A stretch of 64,000 nucleotides of DNA from Saccharomycopsis malanga (Eukaryota; Ascomycota; Saccharomycetes; Ascoideales; Saccharomycopsidaceae). The stretch's first letter is position 1. Each line of letters starts with the position of its first letter. Positions 51,402 to 60,607 of the stretch are shown here, piece after piece. The notes under the pieces are model-generated. The model had not been told where the DNA came from. It was given only the letters and a program-made list of their open reading frames with translations, and ran no database searches. The stretch covers positions 3,348,001-3,412,000 of the forward strand of contig CP025321.1 in assembly GCA_004014935.1 (NCBI GenBank). Reading direction: 5' to 3'. Position numbers and translations under genes: made by a program.

Positions 51402-53279
51402 TCACAAATTCTCAGTAACCATATCAATACCCAACTGCTTTTTCAACCGGGCTGGCAACCTGCTAAAATCCTCGGATCCATTAGTTCTATTTTGCCTAGG
51501 AATCTTTTTTATTCTCTCTTCTGAATTGCTGTGTTTCTTTCTTTTTCCTGCAGTCTTTTTCTTTTTTATCTTAGGAGCCTGTATCTTGAAAGCATATTTT
51601 TTGGCCCCTTGATTGAAAATATTATTATGAATATCATAGTAAATGTCATCATCGTTTGTTTCGTTTTCGTCTAAATTTGAATCGAGCCTATCGATTCCCC
51701 AGTATGCAGGACCATGGTAATATTGAGGGTTGATACTTGTATCATCATCTTCCTCAAGCTCTTCTTTGTAAGCATCATTGATACCTGCCACATAAAAGTA
51801 AGAGATATGTTTATCTTCGTCAGCCAGGTTTGCGCAATAGGTTGATAATTTTTTCAATTTTTTTGAGGAATAACTAGTACTGTTGGTGATTTTCATCAAA
51901 CTACTTATTCCTCTTACGTTAGCCGACCCATCAGGGCTAAAGTAATCCTCAAAGTTGAGGAAGTGTATTAGATGCAACTTCTTATAAAACCATCTGATAA
52001 ACCCCTTACATGCATCCTCGCCGCAATAGCATCTTTCCGGCTTGATGTTGTATACCCTATTGAAGTTATAGTTCAAGGTGAGTTCCTCTCCAGAATAAAT
52101 AGTTTTATTTTTGGCAAATATTCCAATTTTTGGAACATTGTTTGCATCAAGGAAAATTTCAAACCTACAATTAGGTAATGACGAATGGTTTATGAATCTA
52201 GCTAAGGATCCTCGCTTGTAGGCATTAATAACAAATCCATCAACAAAATGCATACAATAATCTTTCGAGGTTTCCAAATTATTGAACTCTTTATAACTAA
52301 GTATCTCACCAGTGTATTCCATTATTAAGCTTCCTGGCTCATATTCACGGATGGCCCGAAGCCCATATCCTTTGACTTCTGTATCGAATATCTCCACTCC
52401 TTGCCGAACATACGAAAATTTCAACTGTTCTTTATAAGCTTTATAAATAGAGATGAGCTTGTCATTATTGCCTAGTATATCAACTCCATTAATTATGAAC
52501 GGTTTCTGGTCTTCGCTGTTCAACTTTTCTTCGTAAACATTATCATCAAGTAGTTCAAATCCCGTAAATTGCTCGACATGAACATGATTATCCATTGTTT
52601 CTGGGCAATATATATTCCAAGGCAACTTGTAGTCTTTGTTTTGCAAGATGTTGGTTTCGGGCAATTCAAATTTGAATCTCAGCTCATTGGTGTGCATCTC
52701 ATTTGAACCTTCTGGTATATCTTCTTCAAGCTTTGCGCCCTCAGAAAATAAGCCAGCCATTACCCATATTTTCTTTCGTGCCTTATTCAGACTGTTTTGT
52801 TGATTATACCATTGAAGTACTGCTACTTTGGAAGGCCTTCTTCTAGATAATTTTGGACGTCCTTTTATTGGACTCATATCTACTTTAACAACAGATTCCT
52901 TCTTATCATCAGAGCTCTCATATAGACTATCCAACTCTAACATAAGCTCATTCTCCTTCAATTTTTCTTTGGTGGCGTTTTGTTGTATCTTAGAATTACG
53001 CAATGATATAAACAAATCCTCATCATTGAAGTCATTCATGCAATTTTCATCCTGTGATCCTTCAAGTAAACGAAAACCATCTTTGTCATGCTTTTTAGCC
53101 CCACGCTGCTCACCTGCCCTATAACTTATCTTGATACAATGTAACCAGTTTTCTTGCTTTTGGATTTCATTGAGTAATAACCCTTCGTTAAAACCCAATA
53201 TGGGTTGATTTATCAAAAAATCATCTAATTGAGCAAATGAGTTCTTCAAAGTGGATGATCTCAATGACCTATAACTCAT
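51402..53279 (-). CDS. Ash1-type SET-domain histone methyltransferase lacking the AWS module
   Basis: The protein has 625 residues. The SET domain lies at about 293-408: KGYGLRA, EYTGEILSYKEF, RFINHSSLPNC at 361-371 and EELTLNYNF at 399-406. A post-SET motif follows with C417, C419 and C424. Overall it is most like Ash1/NSD-type H3K36 methyltransferases. In particular an upstream KKIWVMAGLFSEG (about 169-181) and LPWNIYCPE (219-227) recall fungal Ash1. Two features are odd. The cysteine-rich AWS module normally just before SET is absent, and the catalytic-region LTYDY motif reads LTLNY. An AT-hook-like KGRPK sits at 139-143. The C-terminal 150 residues are acidic then Lys-rich. It differs from Set2, the H3K36 enzyme of S. 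cerevisiae, in lacking AWS, WW and SRI. It should be nuclear. Confidence 0.8.
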   Translation of the reverse strand: MSYRSLRSSTLKNSFAQLDDFLINQPILGFNEGLLLNEIQKQENWLHCIKISYRAGEQRGAKKHDKDGFRLLEGSQDENCMNDFNDEDLFISLRNSKIQQNATKEKLKENELMLELDSLYESSDDKKESVVKVDMSPIKGRPKLSRRRPSKVAVLQWYNQQNSLNKARKKIWVMAGLFSEGAKLEEDIPEGSNEMHTNELRFKFELPETNILQNKDYKLPWNIYCPETMDNHVHVEQFTGFELLDDNVYEEKLNSEDQKPFIINGVDILGNNDKLISIYKAYKEQLKFSYVRQGVEIFDTEVKGYGLRAIREYEPGSLIMEYTGEILSYKEFNNLETSKDYCMHFVDGFVINAYKRGSLARFINHSSLPNCRFEIFLDANNVPKIGIFAKNKTIYSGEELTLNYNFNRVYNIKPERCYCGEDACKGFIRWFYKKLHLIHFLNFEDYFSPDGSANVRGISSLMKITNSTSYSSKKLKKLSTYCANLADEDKHISYFYVAGINDAYKEELEEDDDTSINPQYYHGPAYWGIDRLDSNLDENETNDDDIYYDIHNNIFNQGAKKYAFKIQAPKIKKKKTAGKRKKHSNSEERIKKIPRQNRTNGSEDFSRLPARLKKQLGIDMVTENL

Positions 53280-53455
53280 GGTGGGAGATATCTATCCTTA
53301 AACAACCTCTGTAGTGGTTAACTTCCATTGAAGTACTTTAAATTGATTGTTTGAAAGACTGAAAATTTTGCTTTTAATTTAGCTATTCTCGGTCACGGCG
53401 ATATATAACAGTAAATAAACAGACGAAAAATACAACTTTTGAATGTCAGCAACGA

Positions 53456-53472
53456 CTAGTGTACAACACTAG
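53456..53472. repeat. small inverted repeat
   Basis: CTAGTGT and ACACTAG separated by three bases, a perfect 7-bp stem upstream of the SET gene. Significance unknown. Confidence 0.5.
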
Positions 53473-53546
53473 CCTCAGTTTGCAATACTCGGTGCTGCTC
53501 TGTATAAATTAAGTCGCCAAAAAATAAAAGGGCATCAAAAAAATAA

Positions 53547-53642
53547 TGGTCCCTAGCAGGATCGAACTGCTGATCTTGGCGTAACATTGCCCGTTTGGAC
53601 TATATATTAGCACCACGCCTTAACCAACTGGGCCAAGGGACC
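53547..53642 (-). tRNA. tRNA-Ile(AAU) with 22-nt intron
   Basis: On the minus strand the acceptor GGTCCCT pairs with AGGGACC and the discriminator is A. The D-arm has GGCCCAGTTGGTTAAGGC. The anticodon stem TGGTG/CGCCA closes a CTAATAA loop after removal of a 22-nt intron placed after position 37. The T-arm has CAGTTCGATC. The mature length is 74 nt. The S. cerevisiae tRNA-Ile(AAU) genes I remember lack introns. A T-run (A-run on plus) follows. Confidence 0.92.
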
Positions 53643-54410
53643 TTTTCTTACAAAACTTTTCTCACGAAATTATATAATATGTGTCTATAGATATTCAAGT
53701 CAAATGCGCTGCAAATTTTGTATTATAAAGCTATACCATGCAATAATATGCGCTATCAGCACTATGGGTATTTGGACACACAGTATATTCAACAGTTTTT
53801 ATATACCCTTCTTGAAGTCTATTCCTATATTATACGTTTGTATTGAAACGTGGTCGTATTTATCTATAACACTTTGGTAAAATGCCAAAAAATTAGTCTA
53901 TATCCAGAACTATTGGAATATCAGCCTCTGAGATGATATTTCGTTCAGATGCATCGTGTGAAGAGGCTTTTTTTATTTGTAATGTCAATAAGTATATTGA
54001 CAATTAGGAACTGTAAACTGTTTTTTTAGCAGTGTGTTAAAAACACTTATAGGCACCTAAGATGCCACATAAGGATGCTGGAATTGAGTCTCCTTTTAAC
54101 AAATGTTTACCAAAGTATACCATAACACAACTATCAAAATTTTGACAGCTCTATTGCGTGCTGACGTTACATTAGACCATCACTGGTTGTCATCTGTAAT
54201 AAACCCTACAGTTGTGTCAACAATGAGAAATCTTTCACGATGGTCTTCTTCCAATATTGAGAAACAGAGCACTAAGAATAGTTTTGTCTGTATGCAATAT
54301 TCACTAAGGGATGTGCGGAGGATGTTAAATAGGAATTACTTGAAGGCTCAACAGTAATACTCAATGAAAAAAACTTGCCTAAGAATCAAATATCACAGTA
54401 TGAATTTAAA
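53643..54410. other. intergenic between tRNA-Ile and the RRM gene
   Basis: 5' flank of tRNA-Ile and 3' flank of the RRM gene. The plus frame 54103-54357 (84 codons from an ATG) has unremarkable composition and no family features. It could be a small gene but is not supported. Confidence 0.4.
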
Positions 54411-54788
54411 CTAATCCAACAATCCTTTGTTTTCCTCGTCCCAAATGGCCTTTTTTTGATGAAGCAGGCTGATTACTCCTTTTCTTCCAATATTCTCATT
54501 GTCAGGACCCCCTCCACCAGTTACTATCAAAAACTTGGCAAACACCTCAAAGCCGTTCATATTTGCTTGAGCTTCAAATGCATCTTCTTCCTCCTCAAAA
54601 AAAATATCGGCATATGTGGTCTCATCAGTATTACTTTCACCTTGCTCTACTTTCTGTGAAAAAAGCTTCTGTAGTTTTGGGGAGAGAACAAACTCCGTAA
54701 TATTACCAAAAGGTATAAAAAGCCCATGCAACTGAGCCTCAGAAATGGAAAGCGGAATGTTTGTAACGTGTATTCTTGTACCAGACAT
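54411..54788 (-). CDS. single-RRM protein resembling the RRM of cyclophilin PPIE/Cyp33
   Basis: The 125-residue protein is essentially one RNA-recognition motif. It starts TRIHVTNIPLSISEAQLHGLFIPFGNITEF at about residues 4-33 and ends with the RNP1-like strand YADIFFEEEEDAFEAQANMNGFEV at about 58-82. The phrase LHGLFIPFGNIT strongly recalls LHAAFIPFGDIT of the spliceosomal cyclophilin PPIE/Cyp33, and a short tail with KAIWDEEN could match the region after the PPIE RRM. No cyclophilin domain follows. The RNP1 aromatic pair is weak (ADIFF), so RNA binding may be altered. An in-frame TTG lies eight codons upstream, but the ATG at 54788 is the first. It diverges from the DUF2470 gene with only 195 bp between starts, so they probably share a promoter. 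Confidence 0.75.
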   Translation of the reverse strand: MSGTRIHVTNIPLSISEAQLHGLFIPFGNITEFVLSPKLQKLFSQKVEQGESNTDETTYADIFFEEEEDAFEAQANMNGFEVFAKFLIVTGGGGPDNENIGRKGVISLLHQKKAIWDEENKGLLD

Positions 54789-54983
54789 TGTTAGTTGTAA
54801 AATCAATTTCAAAAGATGTTGAAATATTGTAGTGAGAGAAACTCATTATAATAAATCATATTGATAATGTAATATATTACATAATACAATATTTTAACAG
54901 GTATACCCTCAACAGAAAGTAAGTAGTAAGATAGGAAGTAGAAGCAGCAAAACAAAGCAGCAAATACGACTCTTTAAATCAAT

Positions 54984-55625
54984 ATGGAGCAGAAGATTCT
55001 TGCGCACATGAATCAGGACCATAAGTTGGCTCTTGAAGATTACTTGGCTGTATACGGTGATGTGAAAATTACGGATAAAATCAGCAATATCAAGCTTAAG
55101 TCTATTGATAAATCCAATCTTGTGCTCAGCTTCAACCACAAGGATGTTGACTTTGAAATTGAAAAGATTGTAGTTTTGGATCCTCCAATGGCCAATGTTG
55201 CTACTGATGCTCGTCCTCGTTTGGTTGCAATGGCGAAAGAAGCTGCAGAAAAAAGAGGCTATTCTCATGTTCAGATAAAAAACGTGGTGTATCCTCATAG
55301 AGTGCCTGAATATTTGCTTTTGGCTTCTCTTTATGTCTTGATATTTGCGTATTTTAAGCCAGAATACTTTTACGGCACTATAATAGGACATTATTTGGGT
55401 GTCTCGTCTGCCAATCCGGTAGTCTCATCTTTGAGAATCTACACACCAACTATCCTTTACAGTACCATTGTGGTACACTTTGCTGAAATTGCTTTAGTAT
55501 TGTATCCCTTGTTGAACAAGTATAGAGTCCCAGTTGATATCAGAGTCGAGTGGGTGATCTCTGCATTGTTCGAGGGATTTTTTGCCATTAAAAGATTTAA
55601 ATCTTTGATTCCTCACAAGCATTAG
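54984..55625 (+). CDS. DUF2470-domain membrane protein
   Basis: The 213-residue protein has an N-terminal DUF2470 module (about residues 1-95), the small domain also found at the C-terminus of haem-utilisation and HugZ-type proteins. The module begins ILAHMNQDHKLALEDYLAVYG, the family signature with a conserved His and Asp pair, and ends in DPPMANVATDARPRLVAMAKEA. The C-terminal half holds about three hydrophobic segments, at 108-126, 149-175 and 185-205. This arrangement is found in uncharacterised fungal membrane proteins of about 200 residues, and the biological role is unknown. The ATG at 54984 starts directly at the conserved module. It shares a short divergent promoter with the RRM gene. 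Confidence 0.82.
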   Translation: MEQKILAHMNQDHKLALEDYLAVYGDVKITDKISNIKLKSIDKSNLVLSFNHKDVDFEIEKIVVLDPPMANVATDARPRLVAMAKEAAEKRGYSHVQIKNVVYPHRVPEYLLLASLYVLIFAYFKPEYFYGTIIGHYLGVSSANPVVSSLRIYTPTILYSTIVVHFAEIALVLYPLLNKYRVPVDIRVEWVISALFEGFFAIKRFKSLIPHKH

Positions 55626-55964
55626 AAGTGAAGAAAAAAAAGTATTGTTTTATTCTACTTAGTTTACTGTAATATTGTTTAGCGATAATTCTTTTTTAGA
55701 TGATTATACAATCATATTAAATGTGATATCATAATGTAATTTTTGTTACTTTCCCAATGAAACAGTGTTACAAGGCTTGATAAAATAAAAGTTCAAAAAC
55801 ACCAAAGTCATACGCTTTTCTATTTCTTCATCATATTTAATGTACCACAACTTTTTTCAGCTGTATTTTGAGTTTTTCATCAATATACTACAAATAATAA
55901 CCTCTATTTTGCTATAACTATAGAAAGGAAACTAAGAAATTTGTTTTAATAACCAATAGGGCAT
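55626..55964. other. convergent intergenic region
   Basis: 3' flanks of the DUF2470 and globin genes, very AT-rich. No gene. Confidence 0.5.
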
Positions 55965-57059
55965 TTATAAATAGAGTTTTTTAACCAGTAAAATCTTTCC
56001 TCTGACAGAATTGCTATAAGCATGTTTCAGTTCTCTACTTTTTTTTTGCTGATACGCGGATTTTTGGCTGCTGGTCAAATTAAAAGAATCTGTATATGTC
56101 AGAACTACTTTGAGAGATTCTTCTGAACTAAATGGTGATATATCCGGGATGCATGCTGCTAGCATACAACTAGAAATGAATTGATATATTGTTATCCATA
56201 ACATCTCGAGTTTCTCTGTGTATGTAGTCTTGTAGTGTTCTGCCAATGTCTTGTTGAGTGCATCACCAAGGATATCATAAATGTCAATCGTAGCATTGAA
56301 CATTCTTTCGTGCATTCGTCCAAGTTTGAATAGATAATCTTTGATCTGCGAGAGGTCTTTGAGGTTGAAAATTATAAGTCTTATAATACTCGCAAATGTC
56401 GACTTCAAATGGGATATTGGTGGCAAAAGCAAAATTGCCTCACTGTTGCTCGAAAAGATGCTAAGTACTGATACGTTATGTAAAACTCGTTCCCAAAAAG
56501 GTGCTTGTTTCATTAAGCTAGAAACTGACTCAACTTTGATTGCTTCAGATTCATCAAAACAGTCTCCTAGACGAGAAAATGTTGGGGTAATATATTGATG
56601 ATTTTCTGACCAAGACCATTGTAGAAGCTCAATTTGTTCTGCAGTGAAATATACATTAATGTTTCTAAGGATACTTTCTTTTGAGTAGCCCTTCCATGTG
56701 CTATTCTGGTTACTTTCGCGACTACTTGCAATGCTGAATGTTGATGACGGTGCAGTGGTGATATTCGTCAACAGTGAAGTGAGTTCCAAATGGTCGTCTT
56801 CATTGTCATCAGAGCTGGCCAGTGAATGATTCAACACTGATGGCACAGTGTGTCCATTTCTGAACTTGCTCTGAGGTTCAAGATTGTTGTTAGCTGTTGT
56901 TTTCGAGTCTACAAGACGAAGGGGCAGGATATTAGAATGGTACGCCTTAGAGTTATCTTGTCCAGTCGGTAAACACTGTGGTGGTTGAGGAAGAGCATTC
57001 ATGCTGTCTTTTTTGAAAGTATTGCTGAAAGAGATAAAGCTATTTTGTTTAGACAACAT
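55965..57059 (-). CDS. globin-domain protein with long N-terminal extension (YNL234W-like)
   Basis: The protein has 364 residues. The globin fold occupies about 138-300: it opens YFTAEQIELLQWSW, then FWERVLHNVSVL and the helix-E segment ISHLKSTFASIIRLIIF. H217 may be the distal His, and the helix-F block LGRMHERM gives H250 as the probable proximal haem ligand. A helix-H segment LWITIYQFISSCML closes the fold. The 137 residues in front are Ser/Asn-rich and disordered, and about 60 basic residues follow. Such globins with extensions occur in S. cerevisiae (YNL234W) and Candida, where a sensing role rather than oxygen carriage has been proposed. No FAD or NAD reductase domain is attached, so it is not a flavohaemoglobin. 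The only upstream in-frame start is GTG, so the ATG at 57059 is used. Confidence 0.8.
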   Translation of the reverse strand: MLSKQNSFISFSNTFKKDSMNALPQPPQCLPTGQDNSKAYHSNILPLRLVDSKTTANNNLEPQSKFRNGHTVPSVLNHSLASSDDNEDDHLELTSLLTNITTAPSSTFSIASSRESNQNSTWKGYSKESILRNINVYFTAEQIELLQWSWSENHQYITPTFSRLGDCFDESEAIKVESVSSLMKQAPFWERVLHNVSVLSIFSSNSEAILLLPPISHLKSTFASIIRLIIFNLKDLSQIKDYLFKLGRMHERMFNATIDIYDILGDALNKTLAEHYKTTYTEKLEMLWITIYQFISSCMLAACIPDISPFSSEESLKVVLTYTDSFNLTSSQKSAYQQKKSRELKHAYSNSVRGKILLVKKLYL

Positions 57060-58296
57060 CTTGATGTTTGCCACACTTTTTCACAATAACCTGAAACTTT
57101 GAAATAACTTAAATTCAATCTTACTAAGGATTAATATAAATATATGAACGAAATATCAACAGATCGGCGAAAGGTATGACATGGAATAACCTCAATTATG
57201 ATACGTGCAACAAGCTAAGAATACAAATTCATGATTTTACTTCATGATTGATACATCTAGAGATGCAGCAACCCCAGCTGGGCACTGATTTCACTAGCGT
57301 TGAAACTAGTGGCTTTTAAACCTTTCATGGAGATAAGCTAAGATGGCAGATGTTGAAAAAGTATGCATGAAAATGCAGTTGCGTTGTCGGACATAATAGC
57401 GATCTACGAATATCAAGTTTTCATGAAACCATATAAAGCTGAGTTTGCTAGTAAAGCTAAGCTAAGCTACTAAAATGAACGCCGTAACTAGTATTTATTT
57501 TGGCTTATTTTAATTGAGTAGCAGATAGTATTTGCGTGACATGATCAACTTACATAAGAGCGGGGGTGTTTGTTTATTATAGGTTTAGCTATAGTTTATT
57601 ATCATGTATCTTATAGTCAATTGATTACAACATTCTCTAATATTAAATAGTAGTTTGTTGAGTTGTTTTAAAAATATGACTTATTTTCTCTTTTGAAAGC
57701 TTTTGAAAAATGAAGACAGTTCAAGGGGCACGGATGACCCTTTTTCCTAAGTACTACTATAAATGCTTGGCATGCTGTACATAGTAAAATCGCCAAAATT
57801 CTTATTTCTCATGAAAAGTTTTTCATTATTTGTTATTTGCTTTGATCAAGCACATCAACTCAAAGTCATGCGATGCATAGACCAAACCTCAAACAAATAA
57901 ATATTGAATCAACTGAAAAGAAGCGATAGAAAGCGTAAGATTAAGTATTAAAATCATAACTTTATATCGATAAATTATGGTGACGTTGATATAAGGGTTT
58001 TGTTAATGATACTCTGGGCCGTAACTTTACAGAAATCCTTGAATGAAAAGAGTTAACACAGTGTCTAGGGCAGATTGTGCTAAGCTAGAGTAAGCCTATT
58101 TCAAATATCATTACTTGCGCGGTGGCTCTACAGGCGACTTTATACTAGTCGTTAGCAAAAAGGACCATGAGTGTGTGCCCCGAACTTTACAATATGTAGA
58201 CCACAGTTCAAACCACTATTTCAAGCTACACTTAAACATTGTACAAGAAATAGTTCACATATATAAACCCCAAAAAAAAAAAGAGAATAAAAACAT
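57060..58296. other. intergenic, promoter of the globin gene
   Basis: 1.24 kb, AT-rich, upstream of the globin gene and downstream of ADE1. Poly-A/T stretches only. The plus frame 58115-58447 runs into ADE1 antisense and is rejected. Confidence 0.45.
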
Positions 58297-59241
58297 TTAC
58301 TCAGACCACTTTTGGTCGGTCAACTTTTCGTACACTTCGACATATTTTTCTTTAGTCTTCTCTACAATGTCATCGTCAATAGTGACATCATCCTTGCCGT
58401 CAAGCTTGTTATCAGTCAACCAGTTTCTAACAAACTGCTTGTCGTAAGAATCTTGGGTTTCACCGACCTTGTAGTTGTCCAAGCTCCAGAATCTGGAAGA
58501 GTCTGGTGTTAAGACCTCATCCACAAGAACCAAGTTGTTTTCGGAATCCAAACCAAACTCAAACTTTGTGTCAGCAATGATGATTCCTTTGCTTTTAGCA
58601 TAATCGTTAGCGGCTTGGTAGAGTGCAATAGATGTTTTTTGGATTTTTTCGATCAATTCTTTGTCACCAATGATTTCCGCGGCTTTTTCTATAGAGATAT
58701 TCTCATCATGTTGTCCTTGCTCGGCCTTAGTGGATGGAGTGAAAATCGGGGTTTCAAATTGTTGCGATTCTTGCATACCACTAGGAATATCTTTATTGCC
58801 ATGAACAGTACCACTTTTCTTGTATTCTTTCCAAGCGGAACCAGTCAAATAGCCTCTAACAATGACTTCCAATGGAATCAACTTGAGCTTCTTGACAATC
58901 AAAGCACGATCCCATACTTGTTTTTTCAATTCAGGATCACTGAAGATTTCTGCTGGTAGAACTTCTTCTAAATTCTTGTTTTGCTCGCTTGAATTCTTAT
59001 CAAGCAAATGGTTTGGTACCACATCCCCGAGGTAATTGAACCAGAATACCGAAAGTTGGGTCAAAATTTTTCCTTTATTTGGAATACCATTGTTGAGAAT
59101 CACATCATAGGCAGAAATTCTGTCAGTCGCAATAAATAGTAAATGATGCTCATCAATTTCATAAATATCACGCACTTTTCCCCTCCCTAAAAGCTTAAGC
59201 TTGCCTTTAAAATCTGTGCTAACAACTGCTGAACTGACCAT
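58297..59241 (-). CDS. ADE1: SAICAR synthetase (purine biosynthesis)
   Basis: The protein has 314 residues (S. cerevisiae Ade1 has 306). It joins CAIR and aspartate with ATP to make SAICAR in the cytosol, the seventh step of purine synthesis. Family features include LLGRGKVRDIYEIDEHHLLFIATDRISAYDVIL near residues 16-48, then EVIVRGYLTGSAWKEY, FTPSTKAEQGQHDENIS (about 193-209), IIADTKFEFGLD and VDEVLTPDSSRFW. The open frame reaches 29 codons further upstream, but only from a TTG. The ATG at 59241 gives the family-standard N-terminus. No frame or residue abnormality is visible. Confidence 0.97.
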   Translation of the reverse strand: MVSSAVVSTDFKGKLKLLGRGKVRDIYEIDEHHLLFIATDRISAYDVILNNGIPNKGKILTQLSVFWFNYLGDVVPNHLLDKNSSEQNKNLEEVLPAEIFSDPELKKQVWDRALIVKKLKLIPLEVIVRGYLTGSAWKEYKKSGTVHGNKDIPSGMQESQQFETPIFTPSTKAEQGQHDENISIEKAAEIIGDKELIEKIQKTSIALYQAANDYAKSKGIIIADTKFEFGLDSENNLVLVDEVLTPDSSRFWSLDNYKVGETQDSYDKQFVRNWLTDNKLDGKDDVTIDDDIVEKTKEKYVEVYEKLTDQKWSE

Positions 59242-60265
59242 GCTGATAGTTTCTTCTGTACCGCTTTGATACAATACCGAAAGCAAGTGTGATGCTTCAC
59301 CTATGGTAATTTGGACTAAAAAGTTCAAGTATTACTCATTATACCGTTTTTCATCCCTCTTTTTCATGCCGAAAGAGGATCATGCGGCCCATACCATTTG
59401 GGCGGATCATAGATGGTATACCACCTATATAATATAGGTTATAAGTATCAAGTTTCAAGTAAACTATGTAATTAGTAAATAGTGTTTTTAGTTGGTTTAC
59501 TTATGGGCTTTCAAAAAAAGATATCATTGTTATAAACACTCGAAATACTCGCTAAACCACATTCATTTATAGTGAATAAACGATTCATTATTTCTTCAAC
59601 TATACAAGTAGAAACCATTTATAGTCACCATTTTCTTGTTTTTTACCTTGCTAATATAACCACCTTCTACCCTTTCTCAACAACATTGTATTGCTTTTTA
59701 ACTTTAACTTGAATAAACTGATTTGAAGCAATAAGATTCAGTTAATATTGTAAAACAAATATAGTTCAAGTTGTTGGATTCCTTTCACAACTTGTATACC
59801 CTAAACTTACGTATTACTCACCATAAGTTTATGCTATAAAACAAATAGCAAAAAAATTTAGTAGCCAAAGGAATTGGAATTGGCTCCAGCAAGAAGGTCA
59901 ATTAAATTACAACTCACTTCTTCTTTGGCAGAATGGAAAGTTAGAGCTGCCATTATGGAACCTATAGAATGAAAGGATACTTATTAAAAAAAGATTAATT
60001 TGTAGACTTTTGAAAACGTCACTTTCTCACATTTGAACGAAAAACTCACATTATAATAACCAATAACAAAACAACTACGCAAGTATAAAAACCTCAAGGA
60101 CTGATTGAAAAATACTACATAATCAGATATCAATAAGGTTATCACAACTTCAAAATTCGTTAACAGTTGTTTCAATAGAGTATTGAACCCCAAATTATCG
60201 TTTCGAGTGGTGTTTTTATTAATAAATTCAATAACAATGATGAAAAATAATTTTTTTCAACAACA
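59242..60265. other. intergenic, ADE1 promoter and tRNA-Arg(UCU) flank
   Basis: 1.02 kb, AT-rich. I looked for TGACTC (Bas1/Gcn4) near ADE1 and did not find a perfect copy. The minus frame 59984-60193 has no family features. Confidence 0.45.
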
Positions 60266-60339
60266 GCCGGGCTAGCCTAATTGGTTAGGGCGTCTGACTT
60301 CTAATCAGGAGATTCTGGGTTCGAGTCCCAGGTTCGGTG
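60266..60339 (+). tRNA. tRNA-Arg(UCU), intron-less
   Basis: 74 nt. The acceptor GCCGGGC pairs with GTTCGGT using wobble pairs, with discriminator G. The anticodon stem CTGA/TCAG closes a loop with anticodon TCT, and the T-arm GGGTTCGAGTCCC is intact. An eight-T pol III terminator follows at 60340-60347. Confidence 0.93.
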
Positions 60340-60607
60340 TTTTTTTTGTAGTTAGTGAGCTTGAGTTTTGTTTCATTATGGACAGTGTTCTGTTATATAG
60401 GTCTATAGACCTTCATTTTTGCTGTAGTCCGAGACAATTATGACACTTGATGTGTTTTGACAAAGGTTGGTATAAATGCACACAACTGTTTCACAACCTC
60501 ACAACGTAAAGGTCGACTACTACGCAGAATAATACAAGCTACAAGTGTAAAAGTTTCTTTAATAACATCTAATATACATTCTAATGAACAAACAGAAGGT
60601 TCACTTG

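Noticed and set aside
54103-54357. 84-codon plus-strand frame with an ATG between tRNA-Ile and the RRM gene
   Set aside because: No domain, family resemblance or codon bias. Frames of this size occur by chance in the window.
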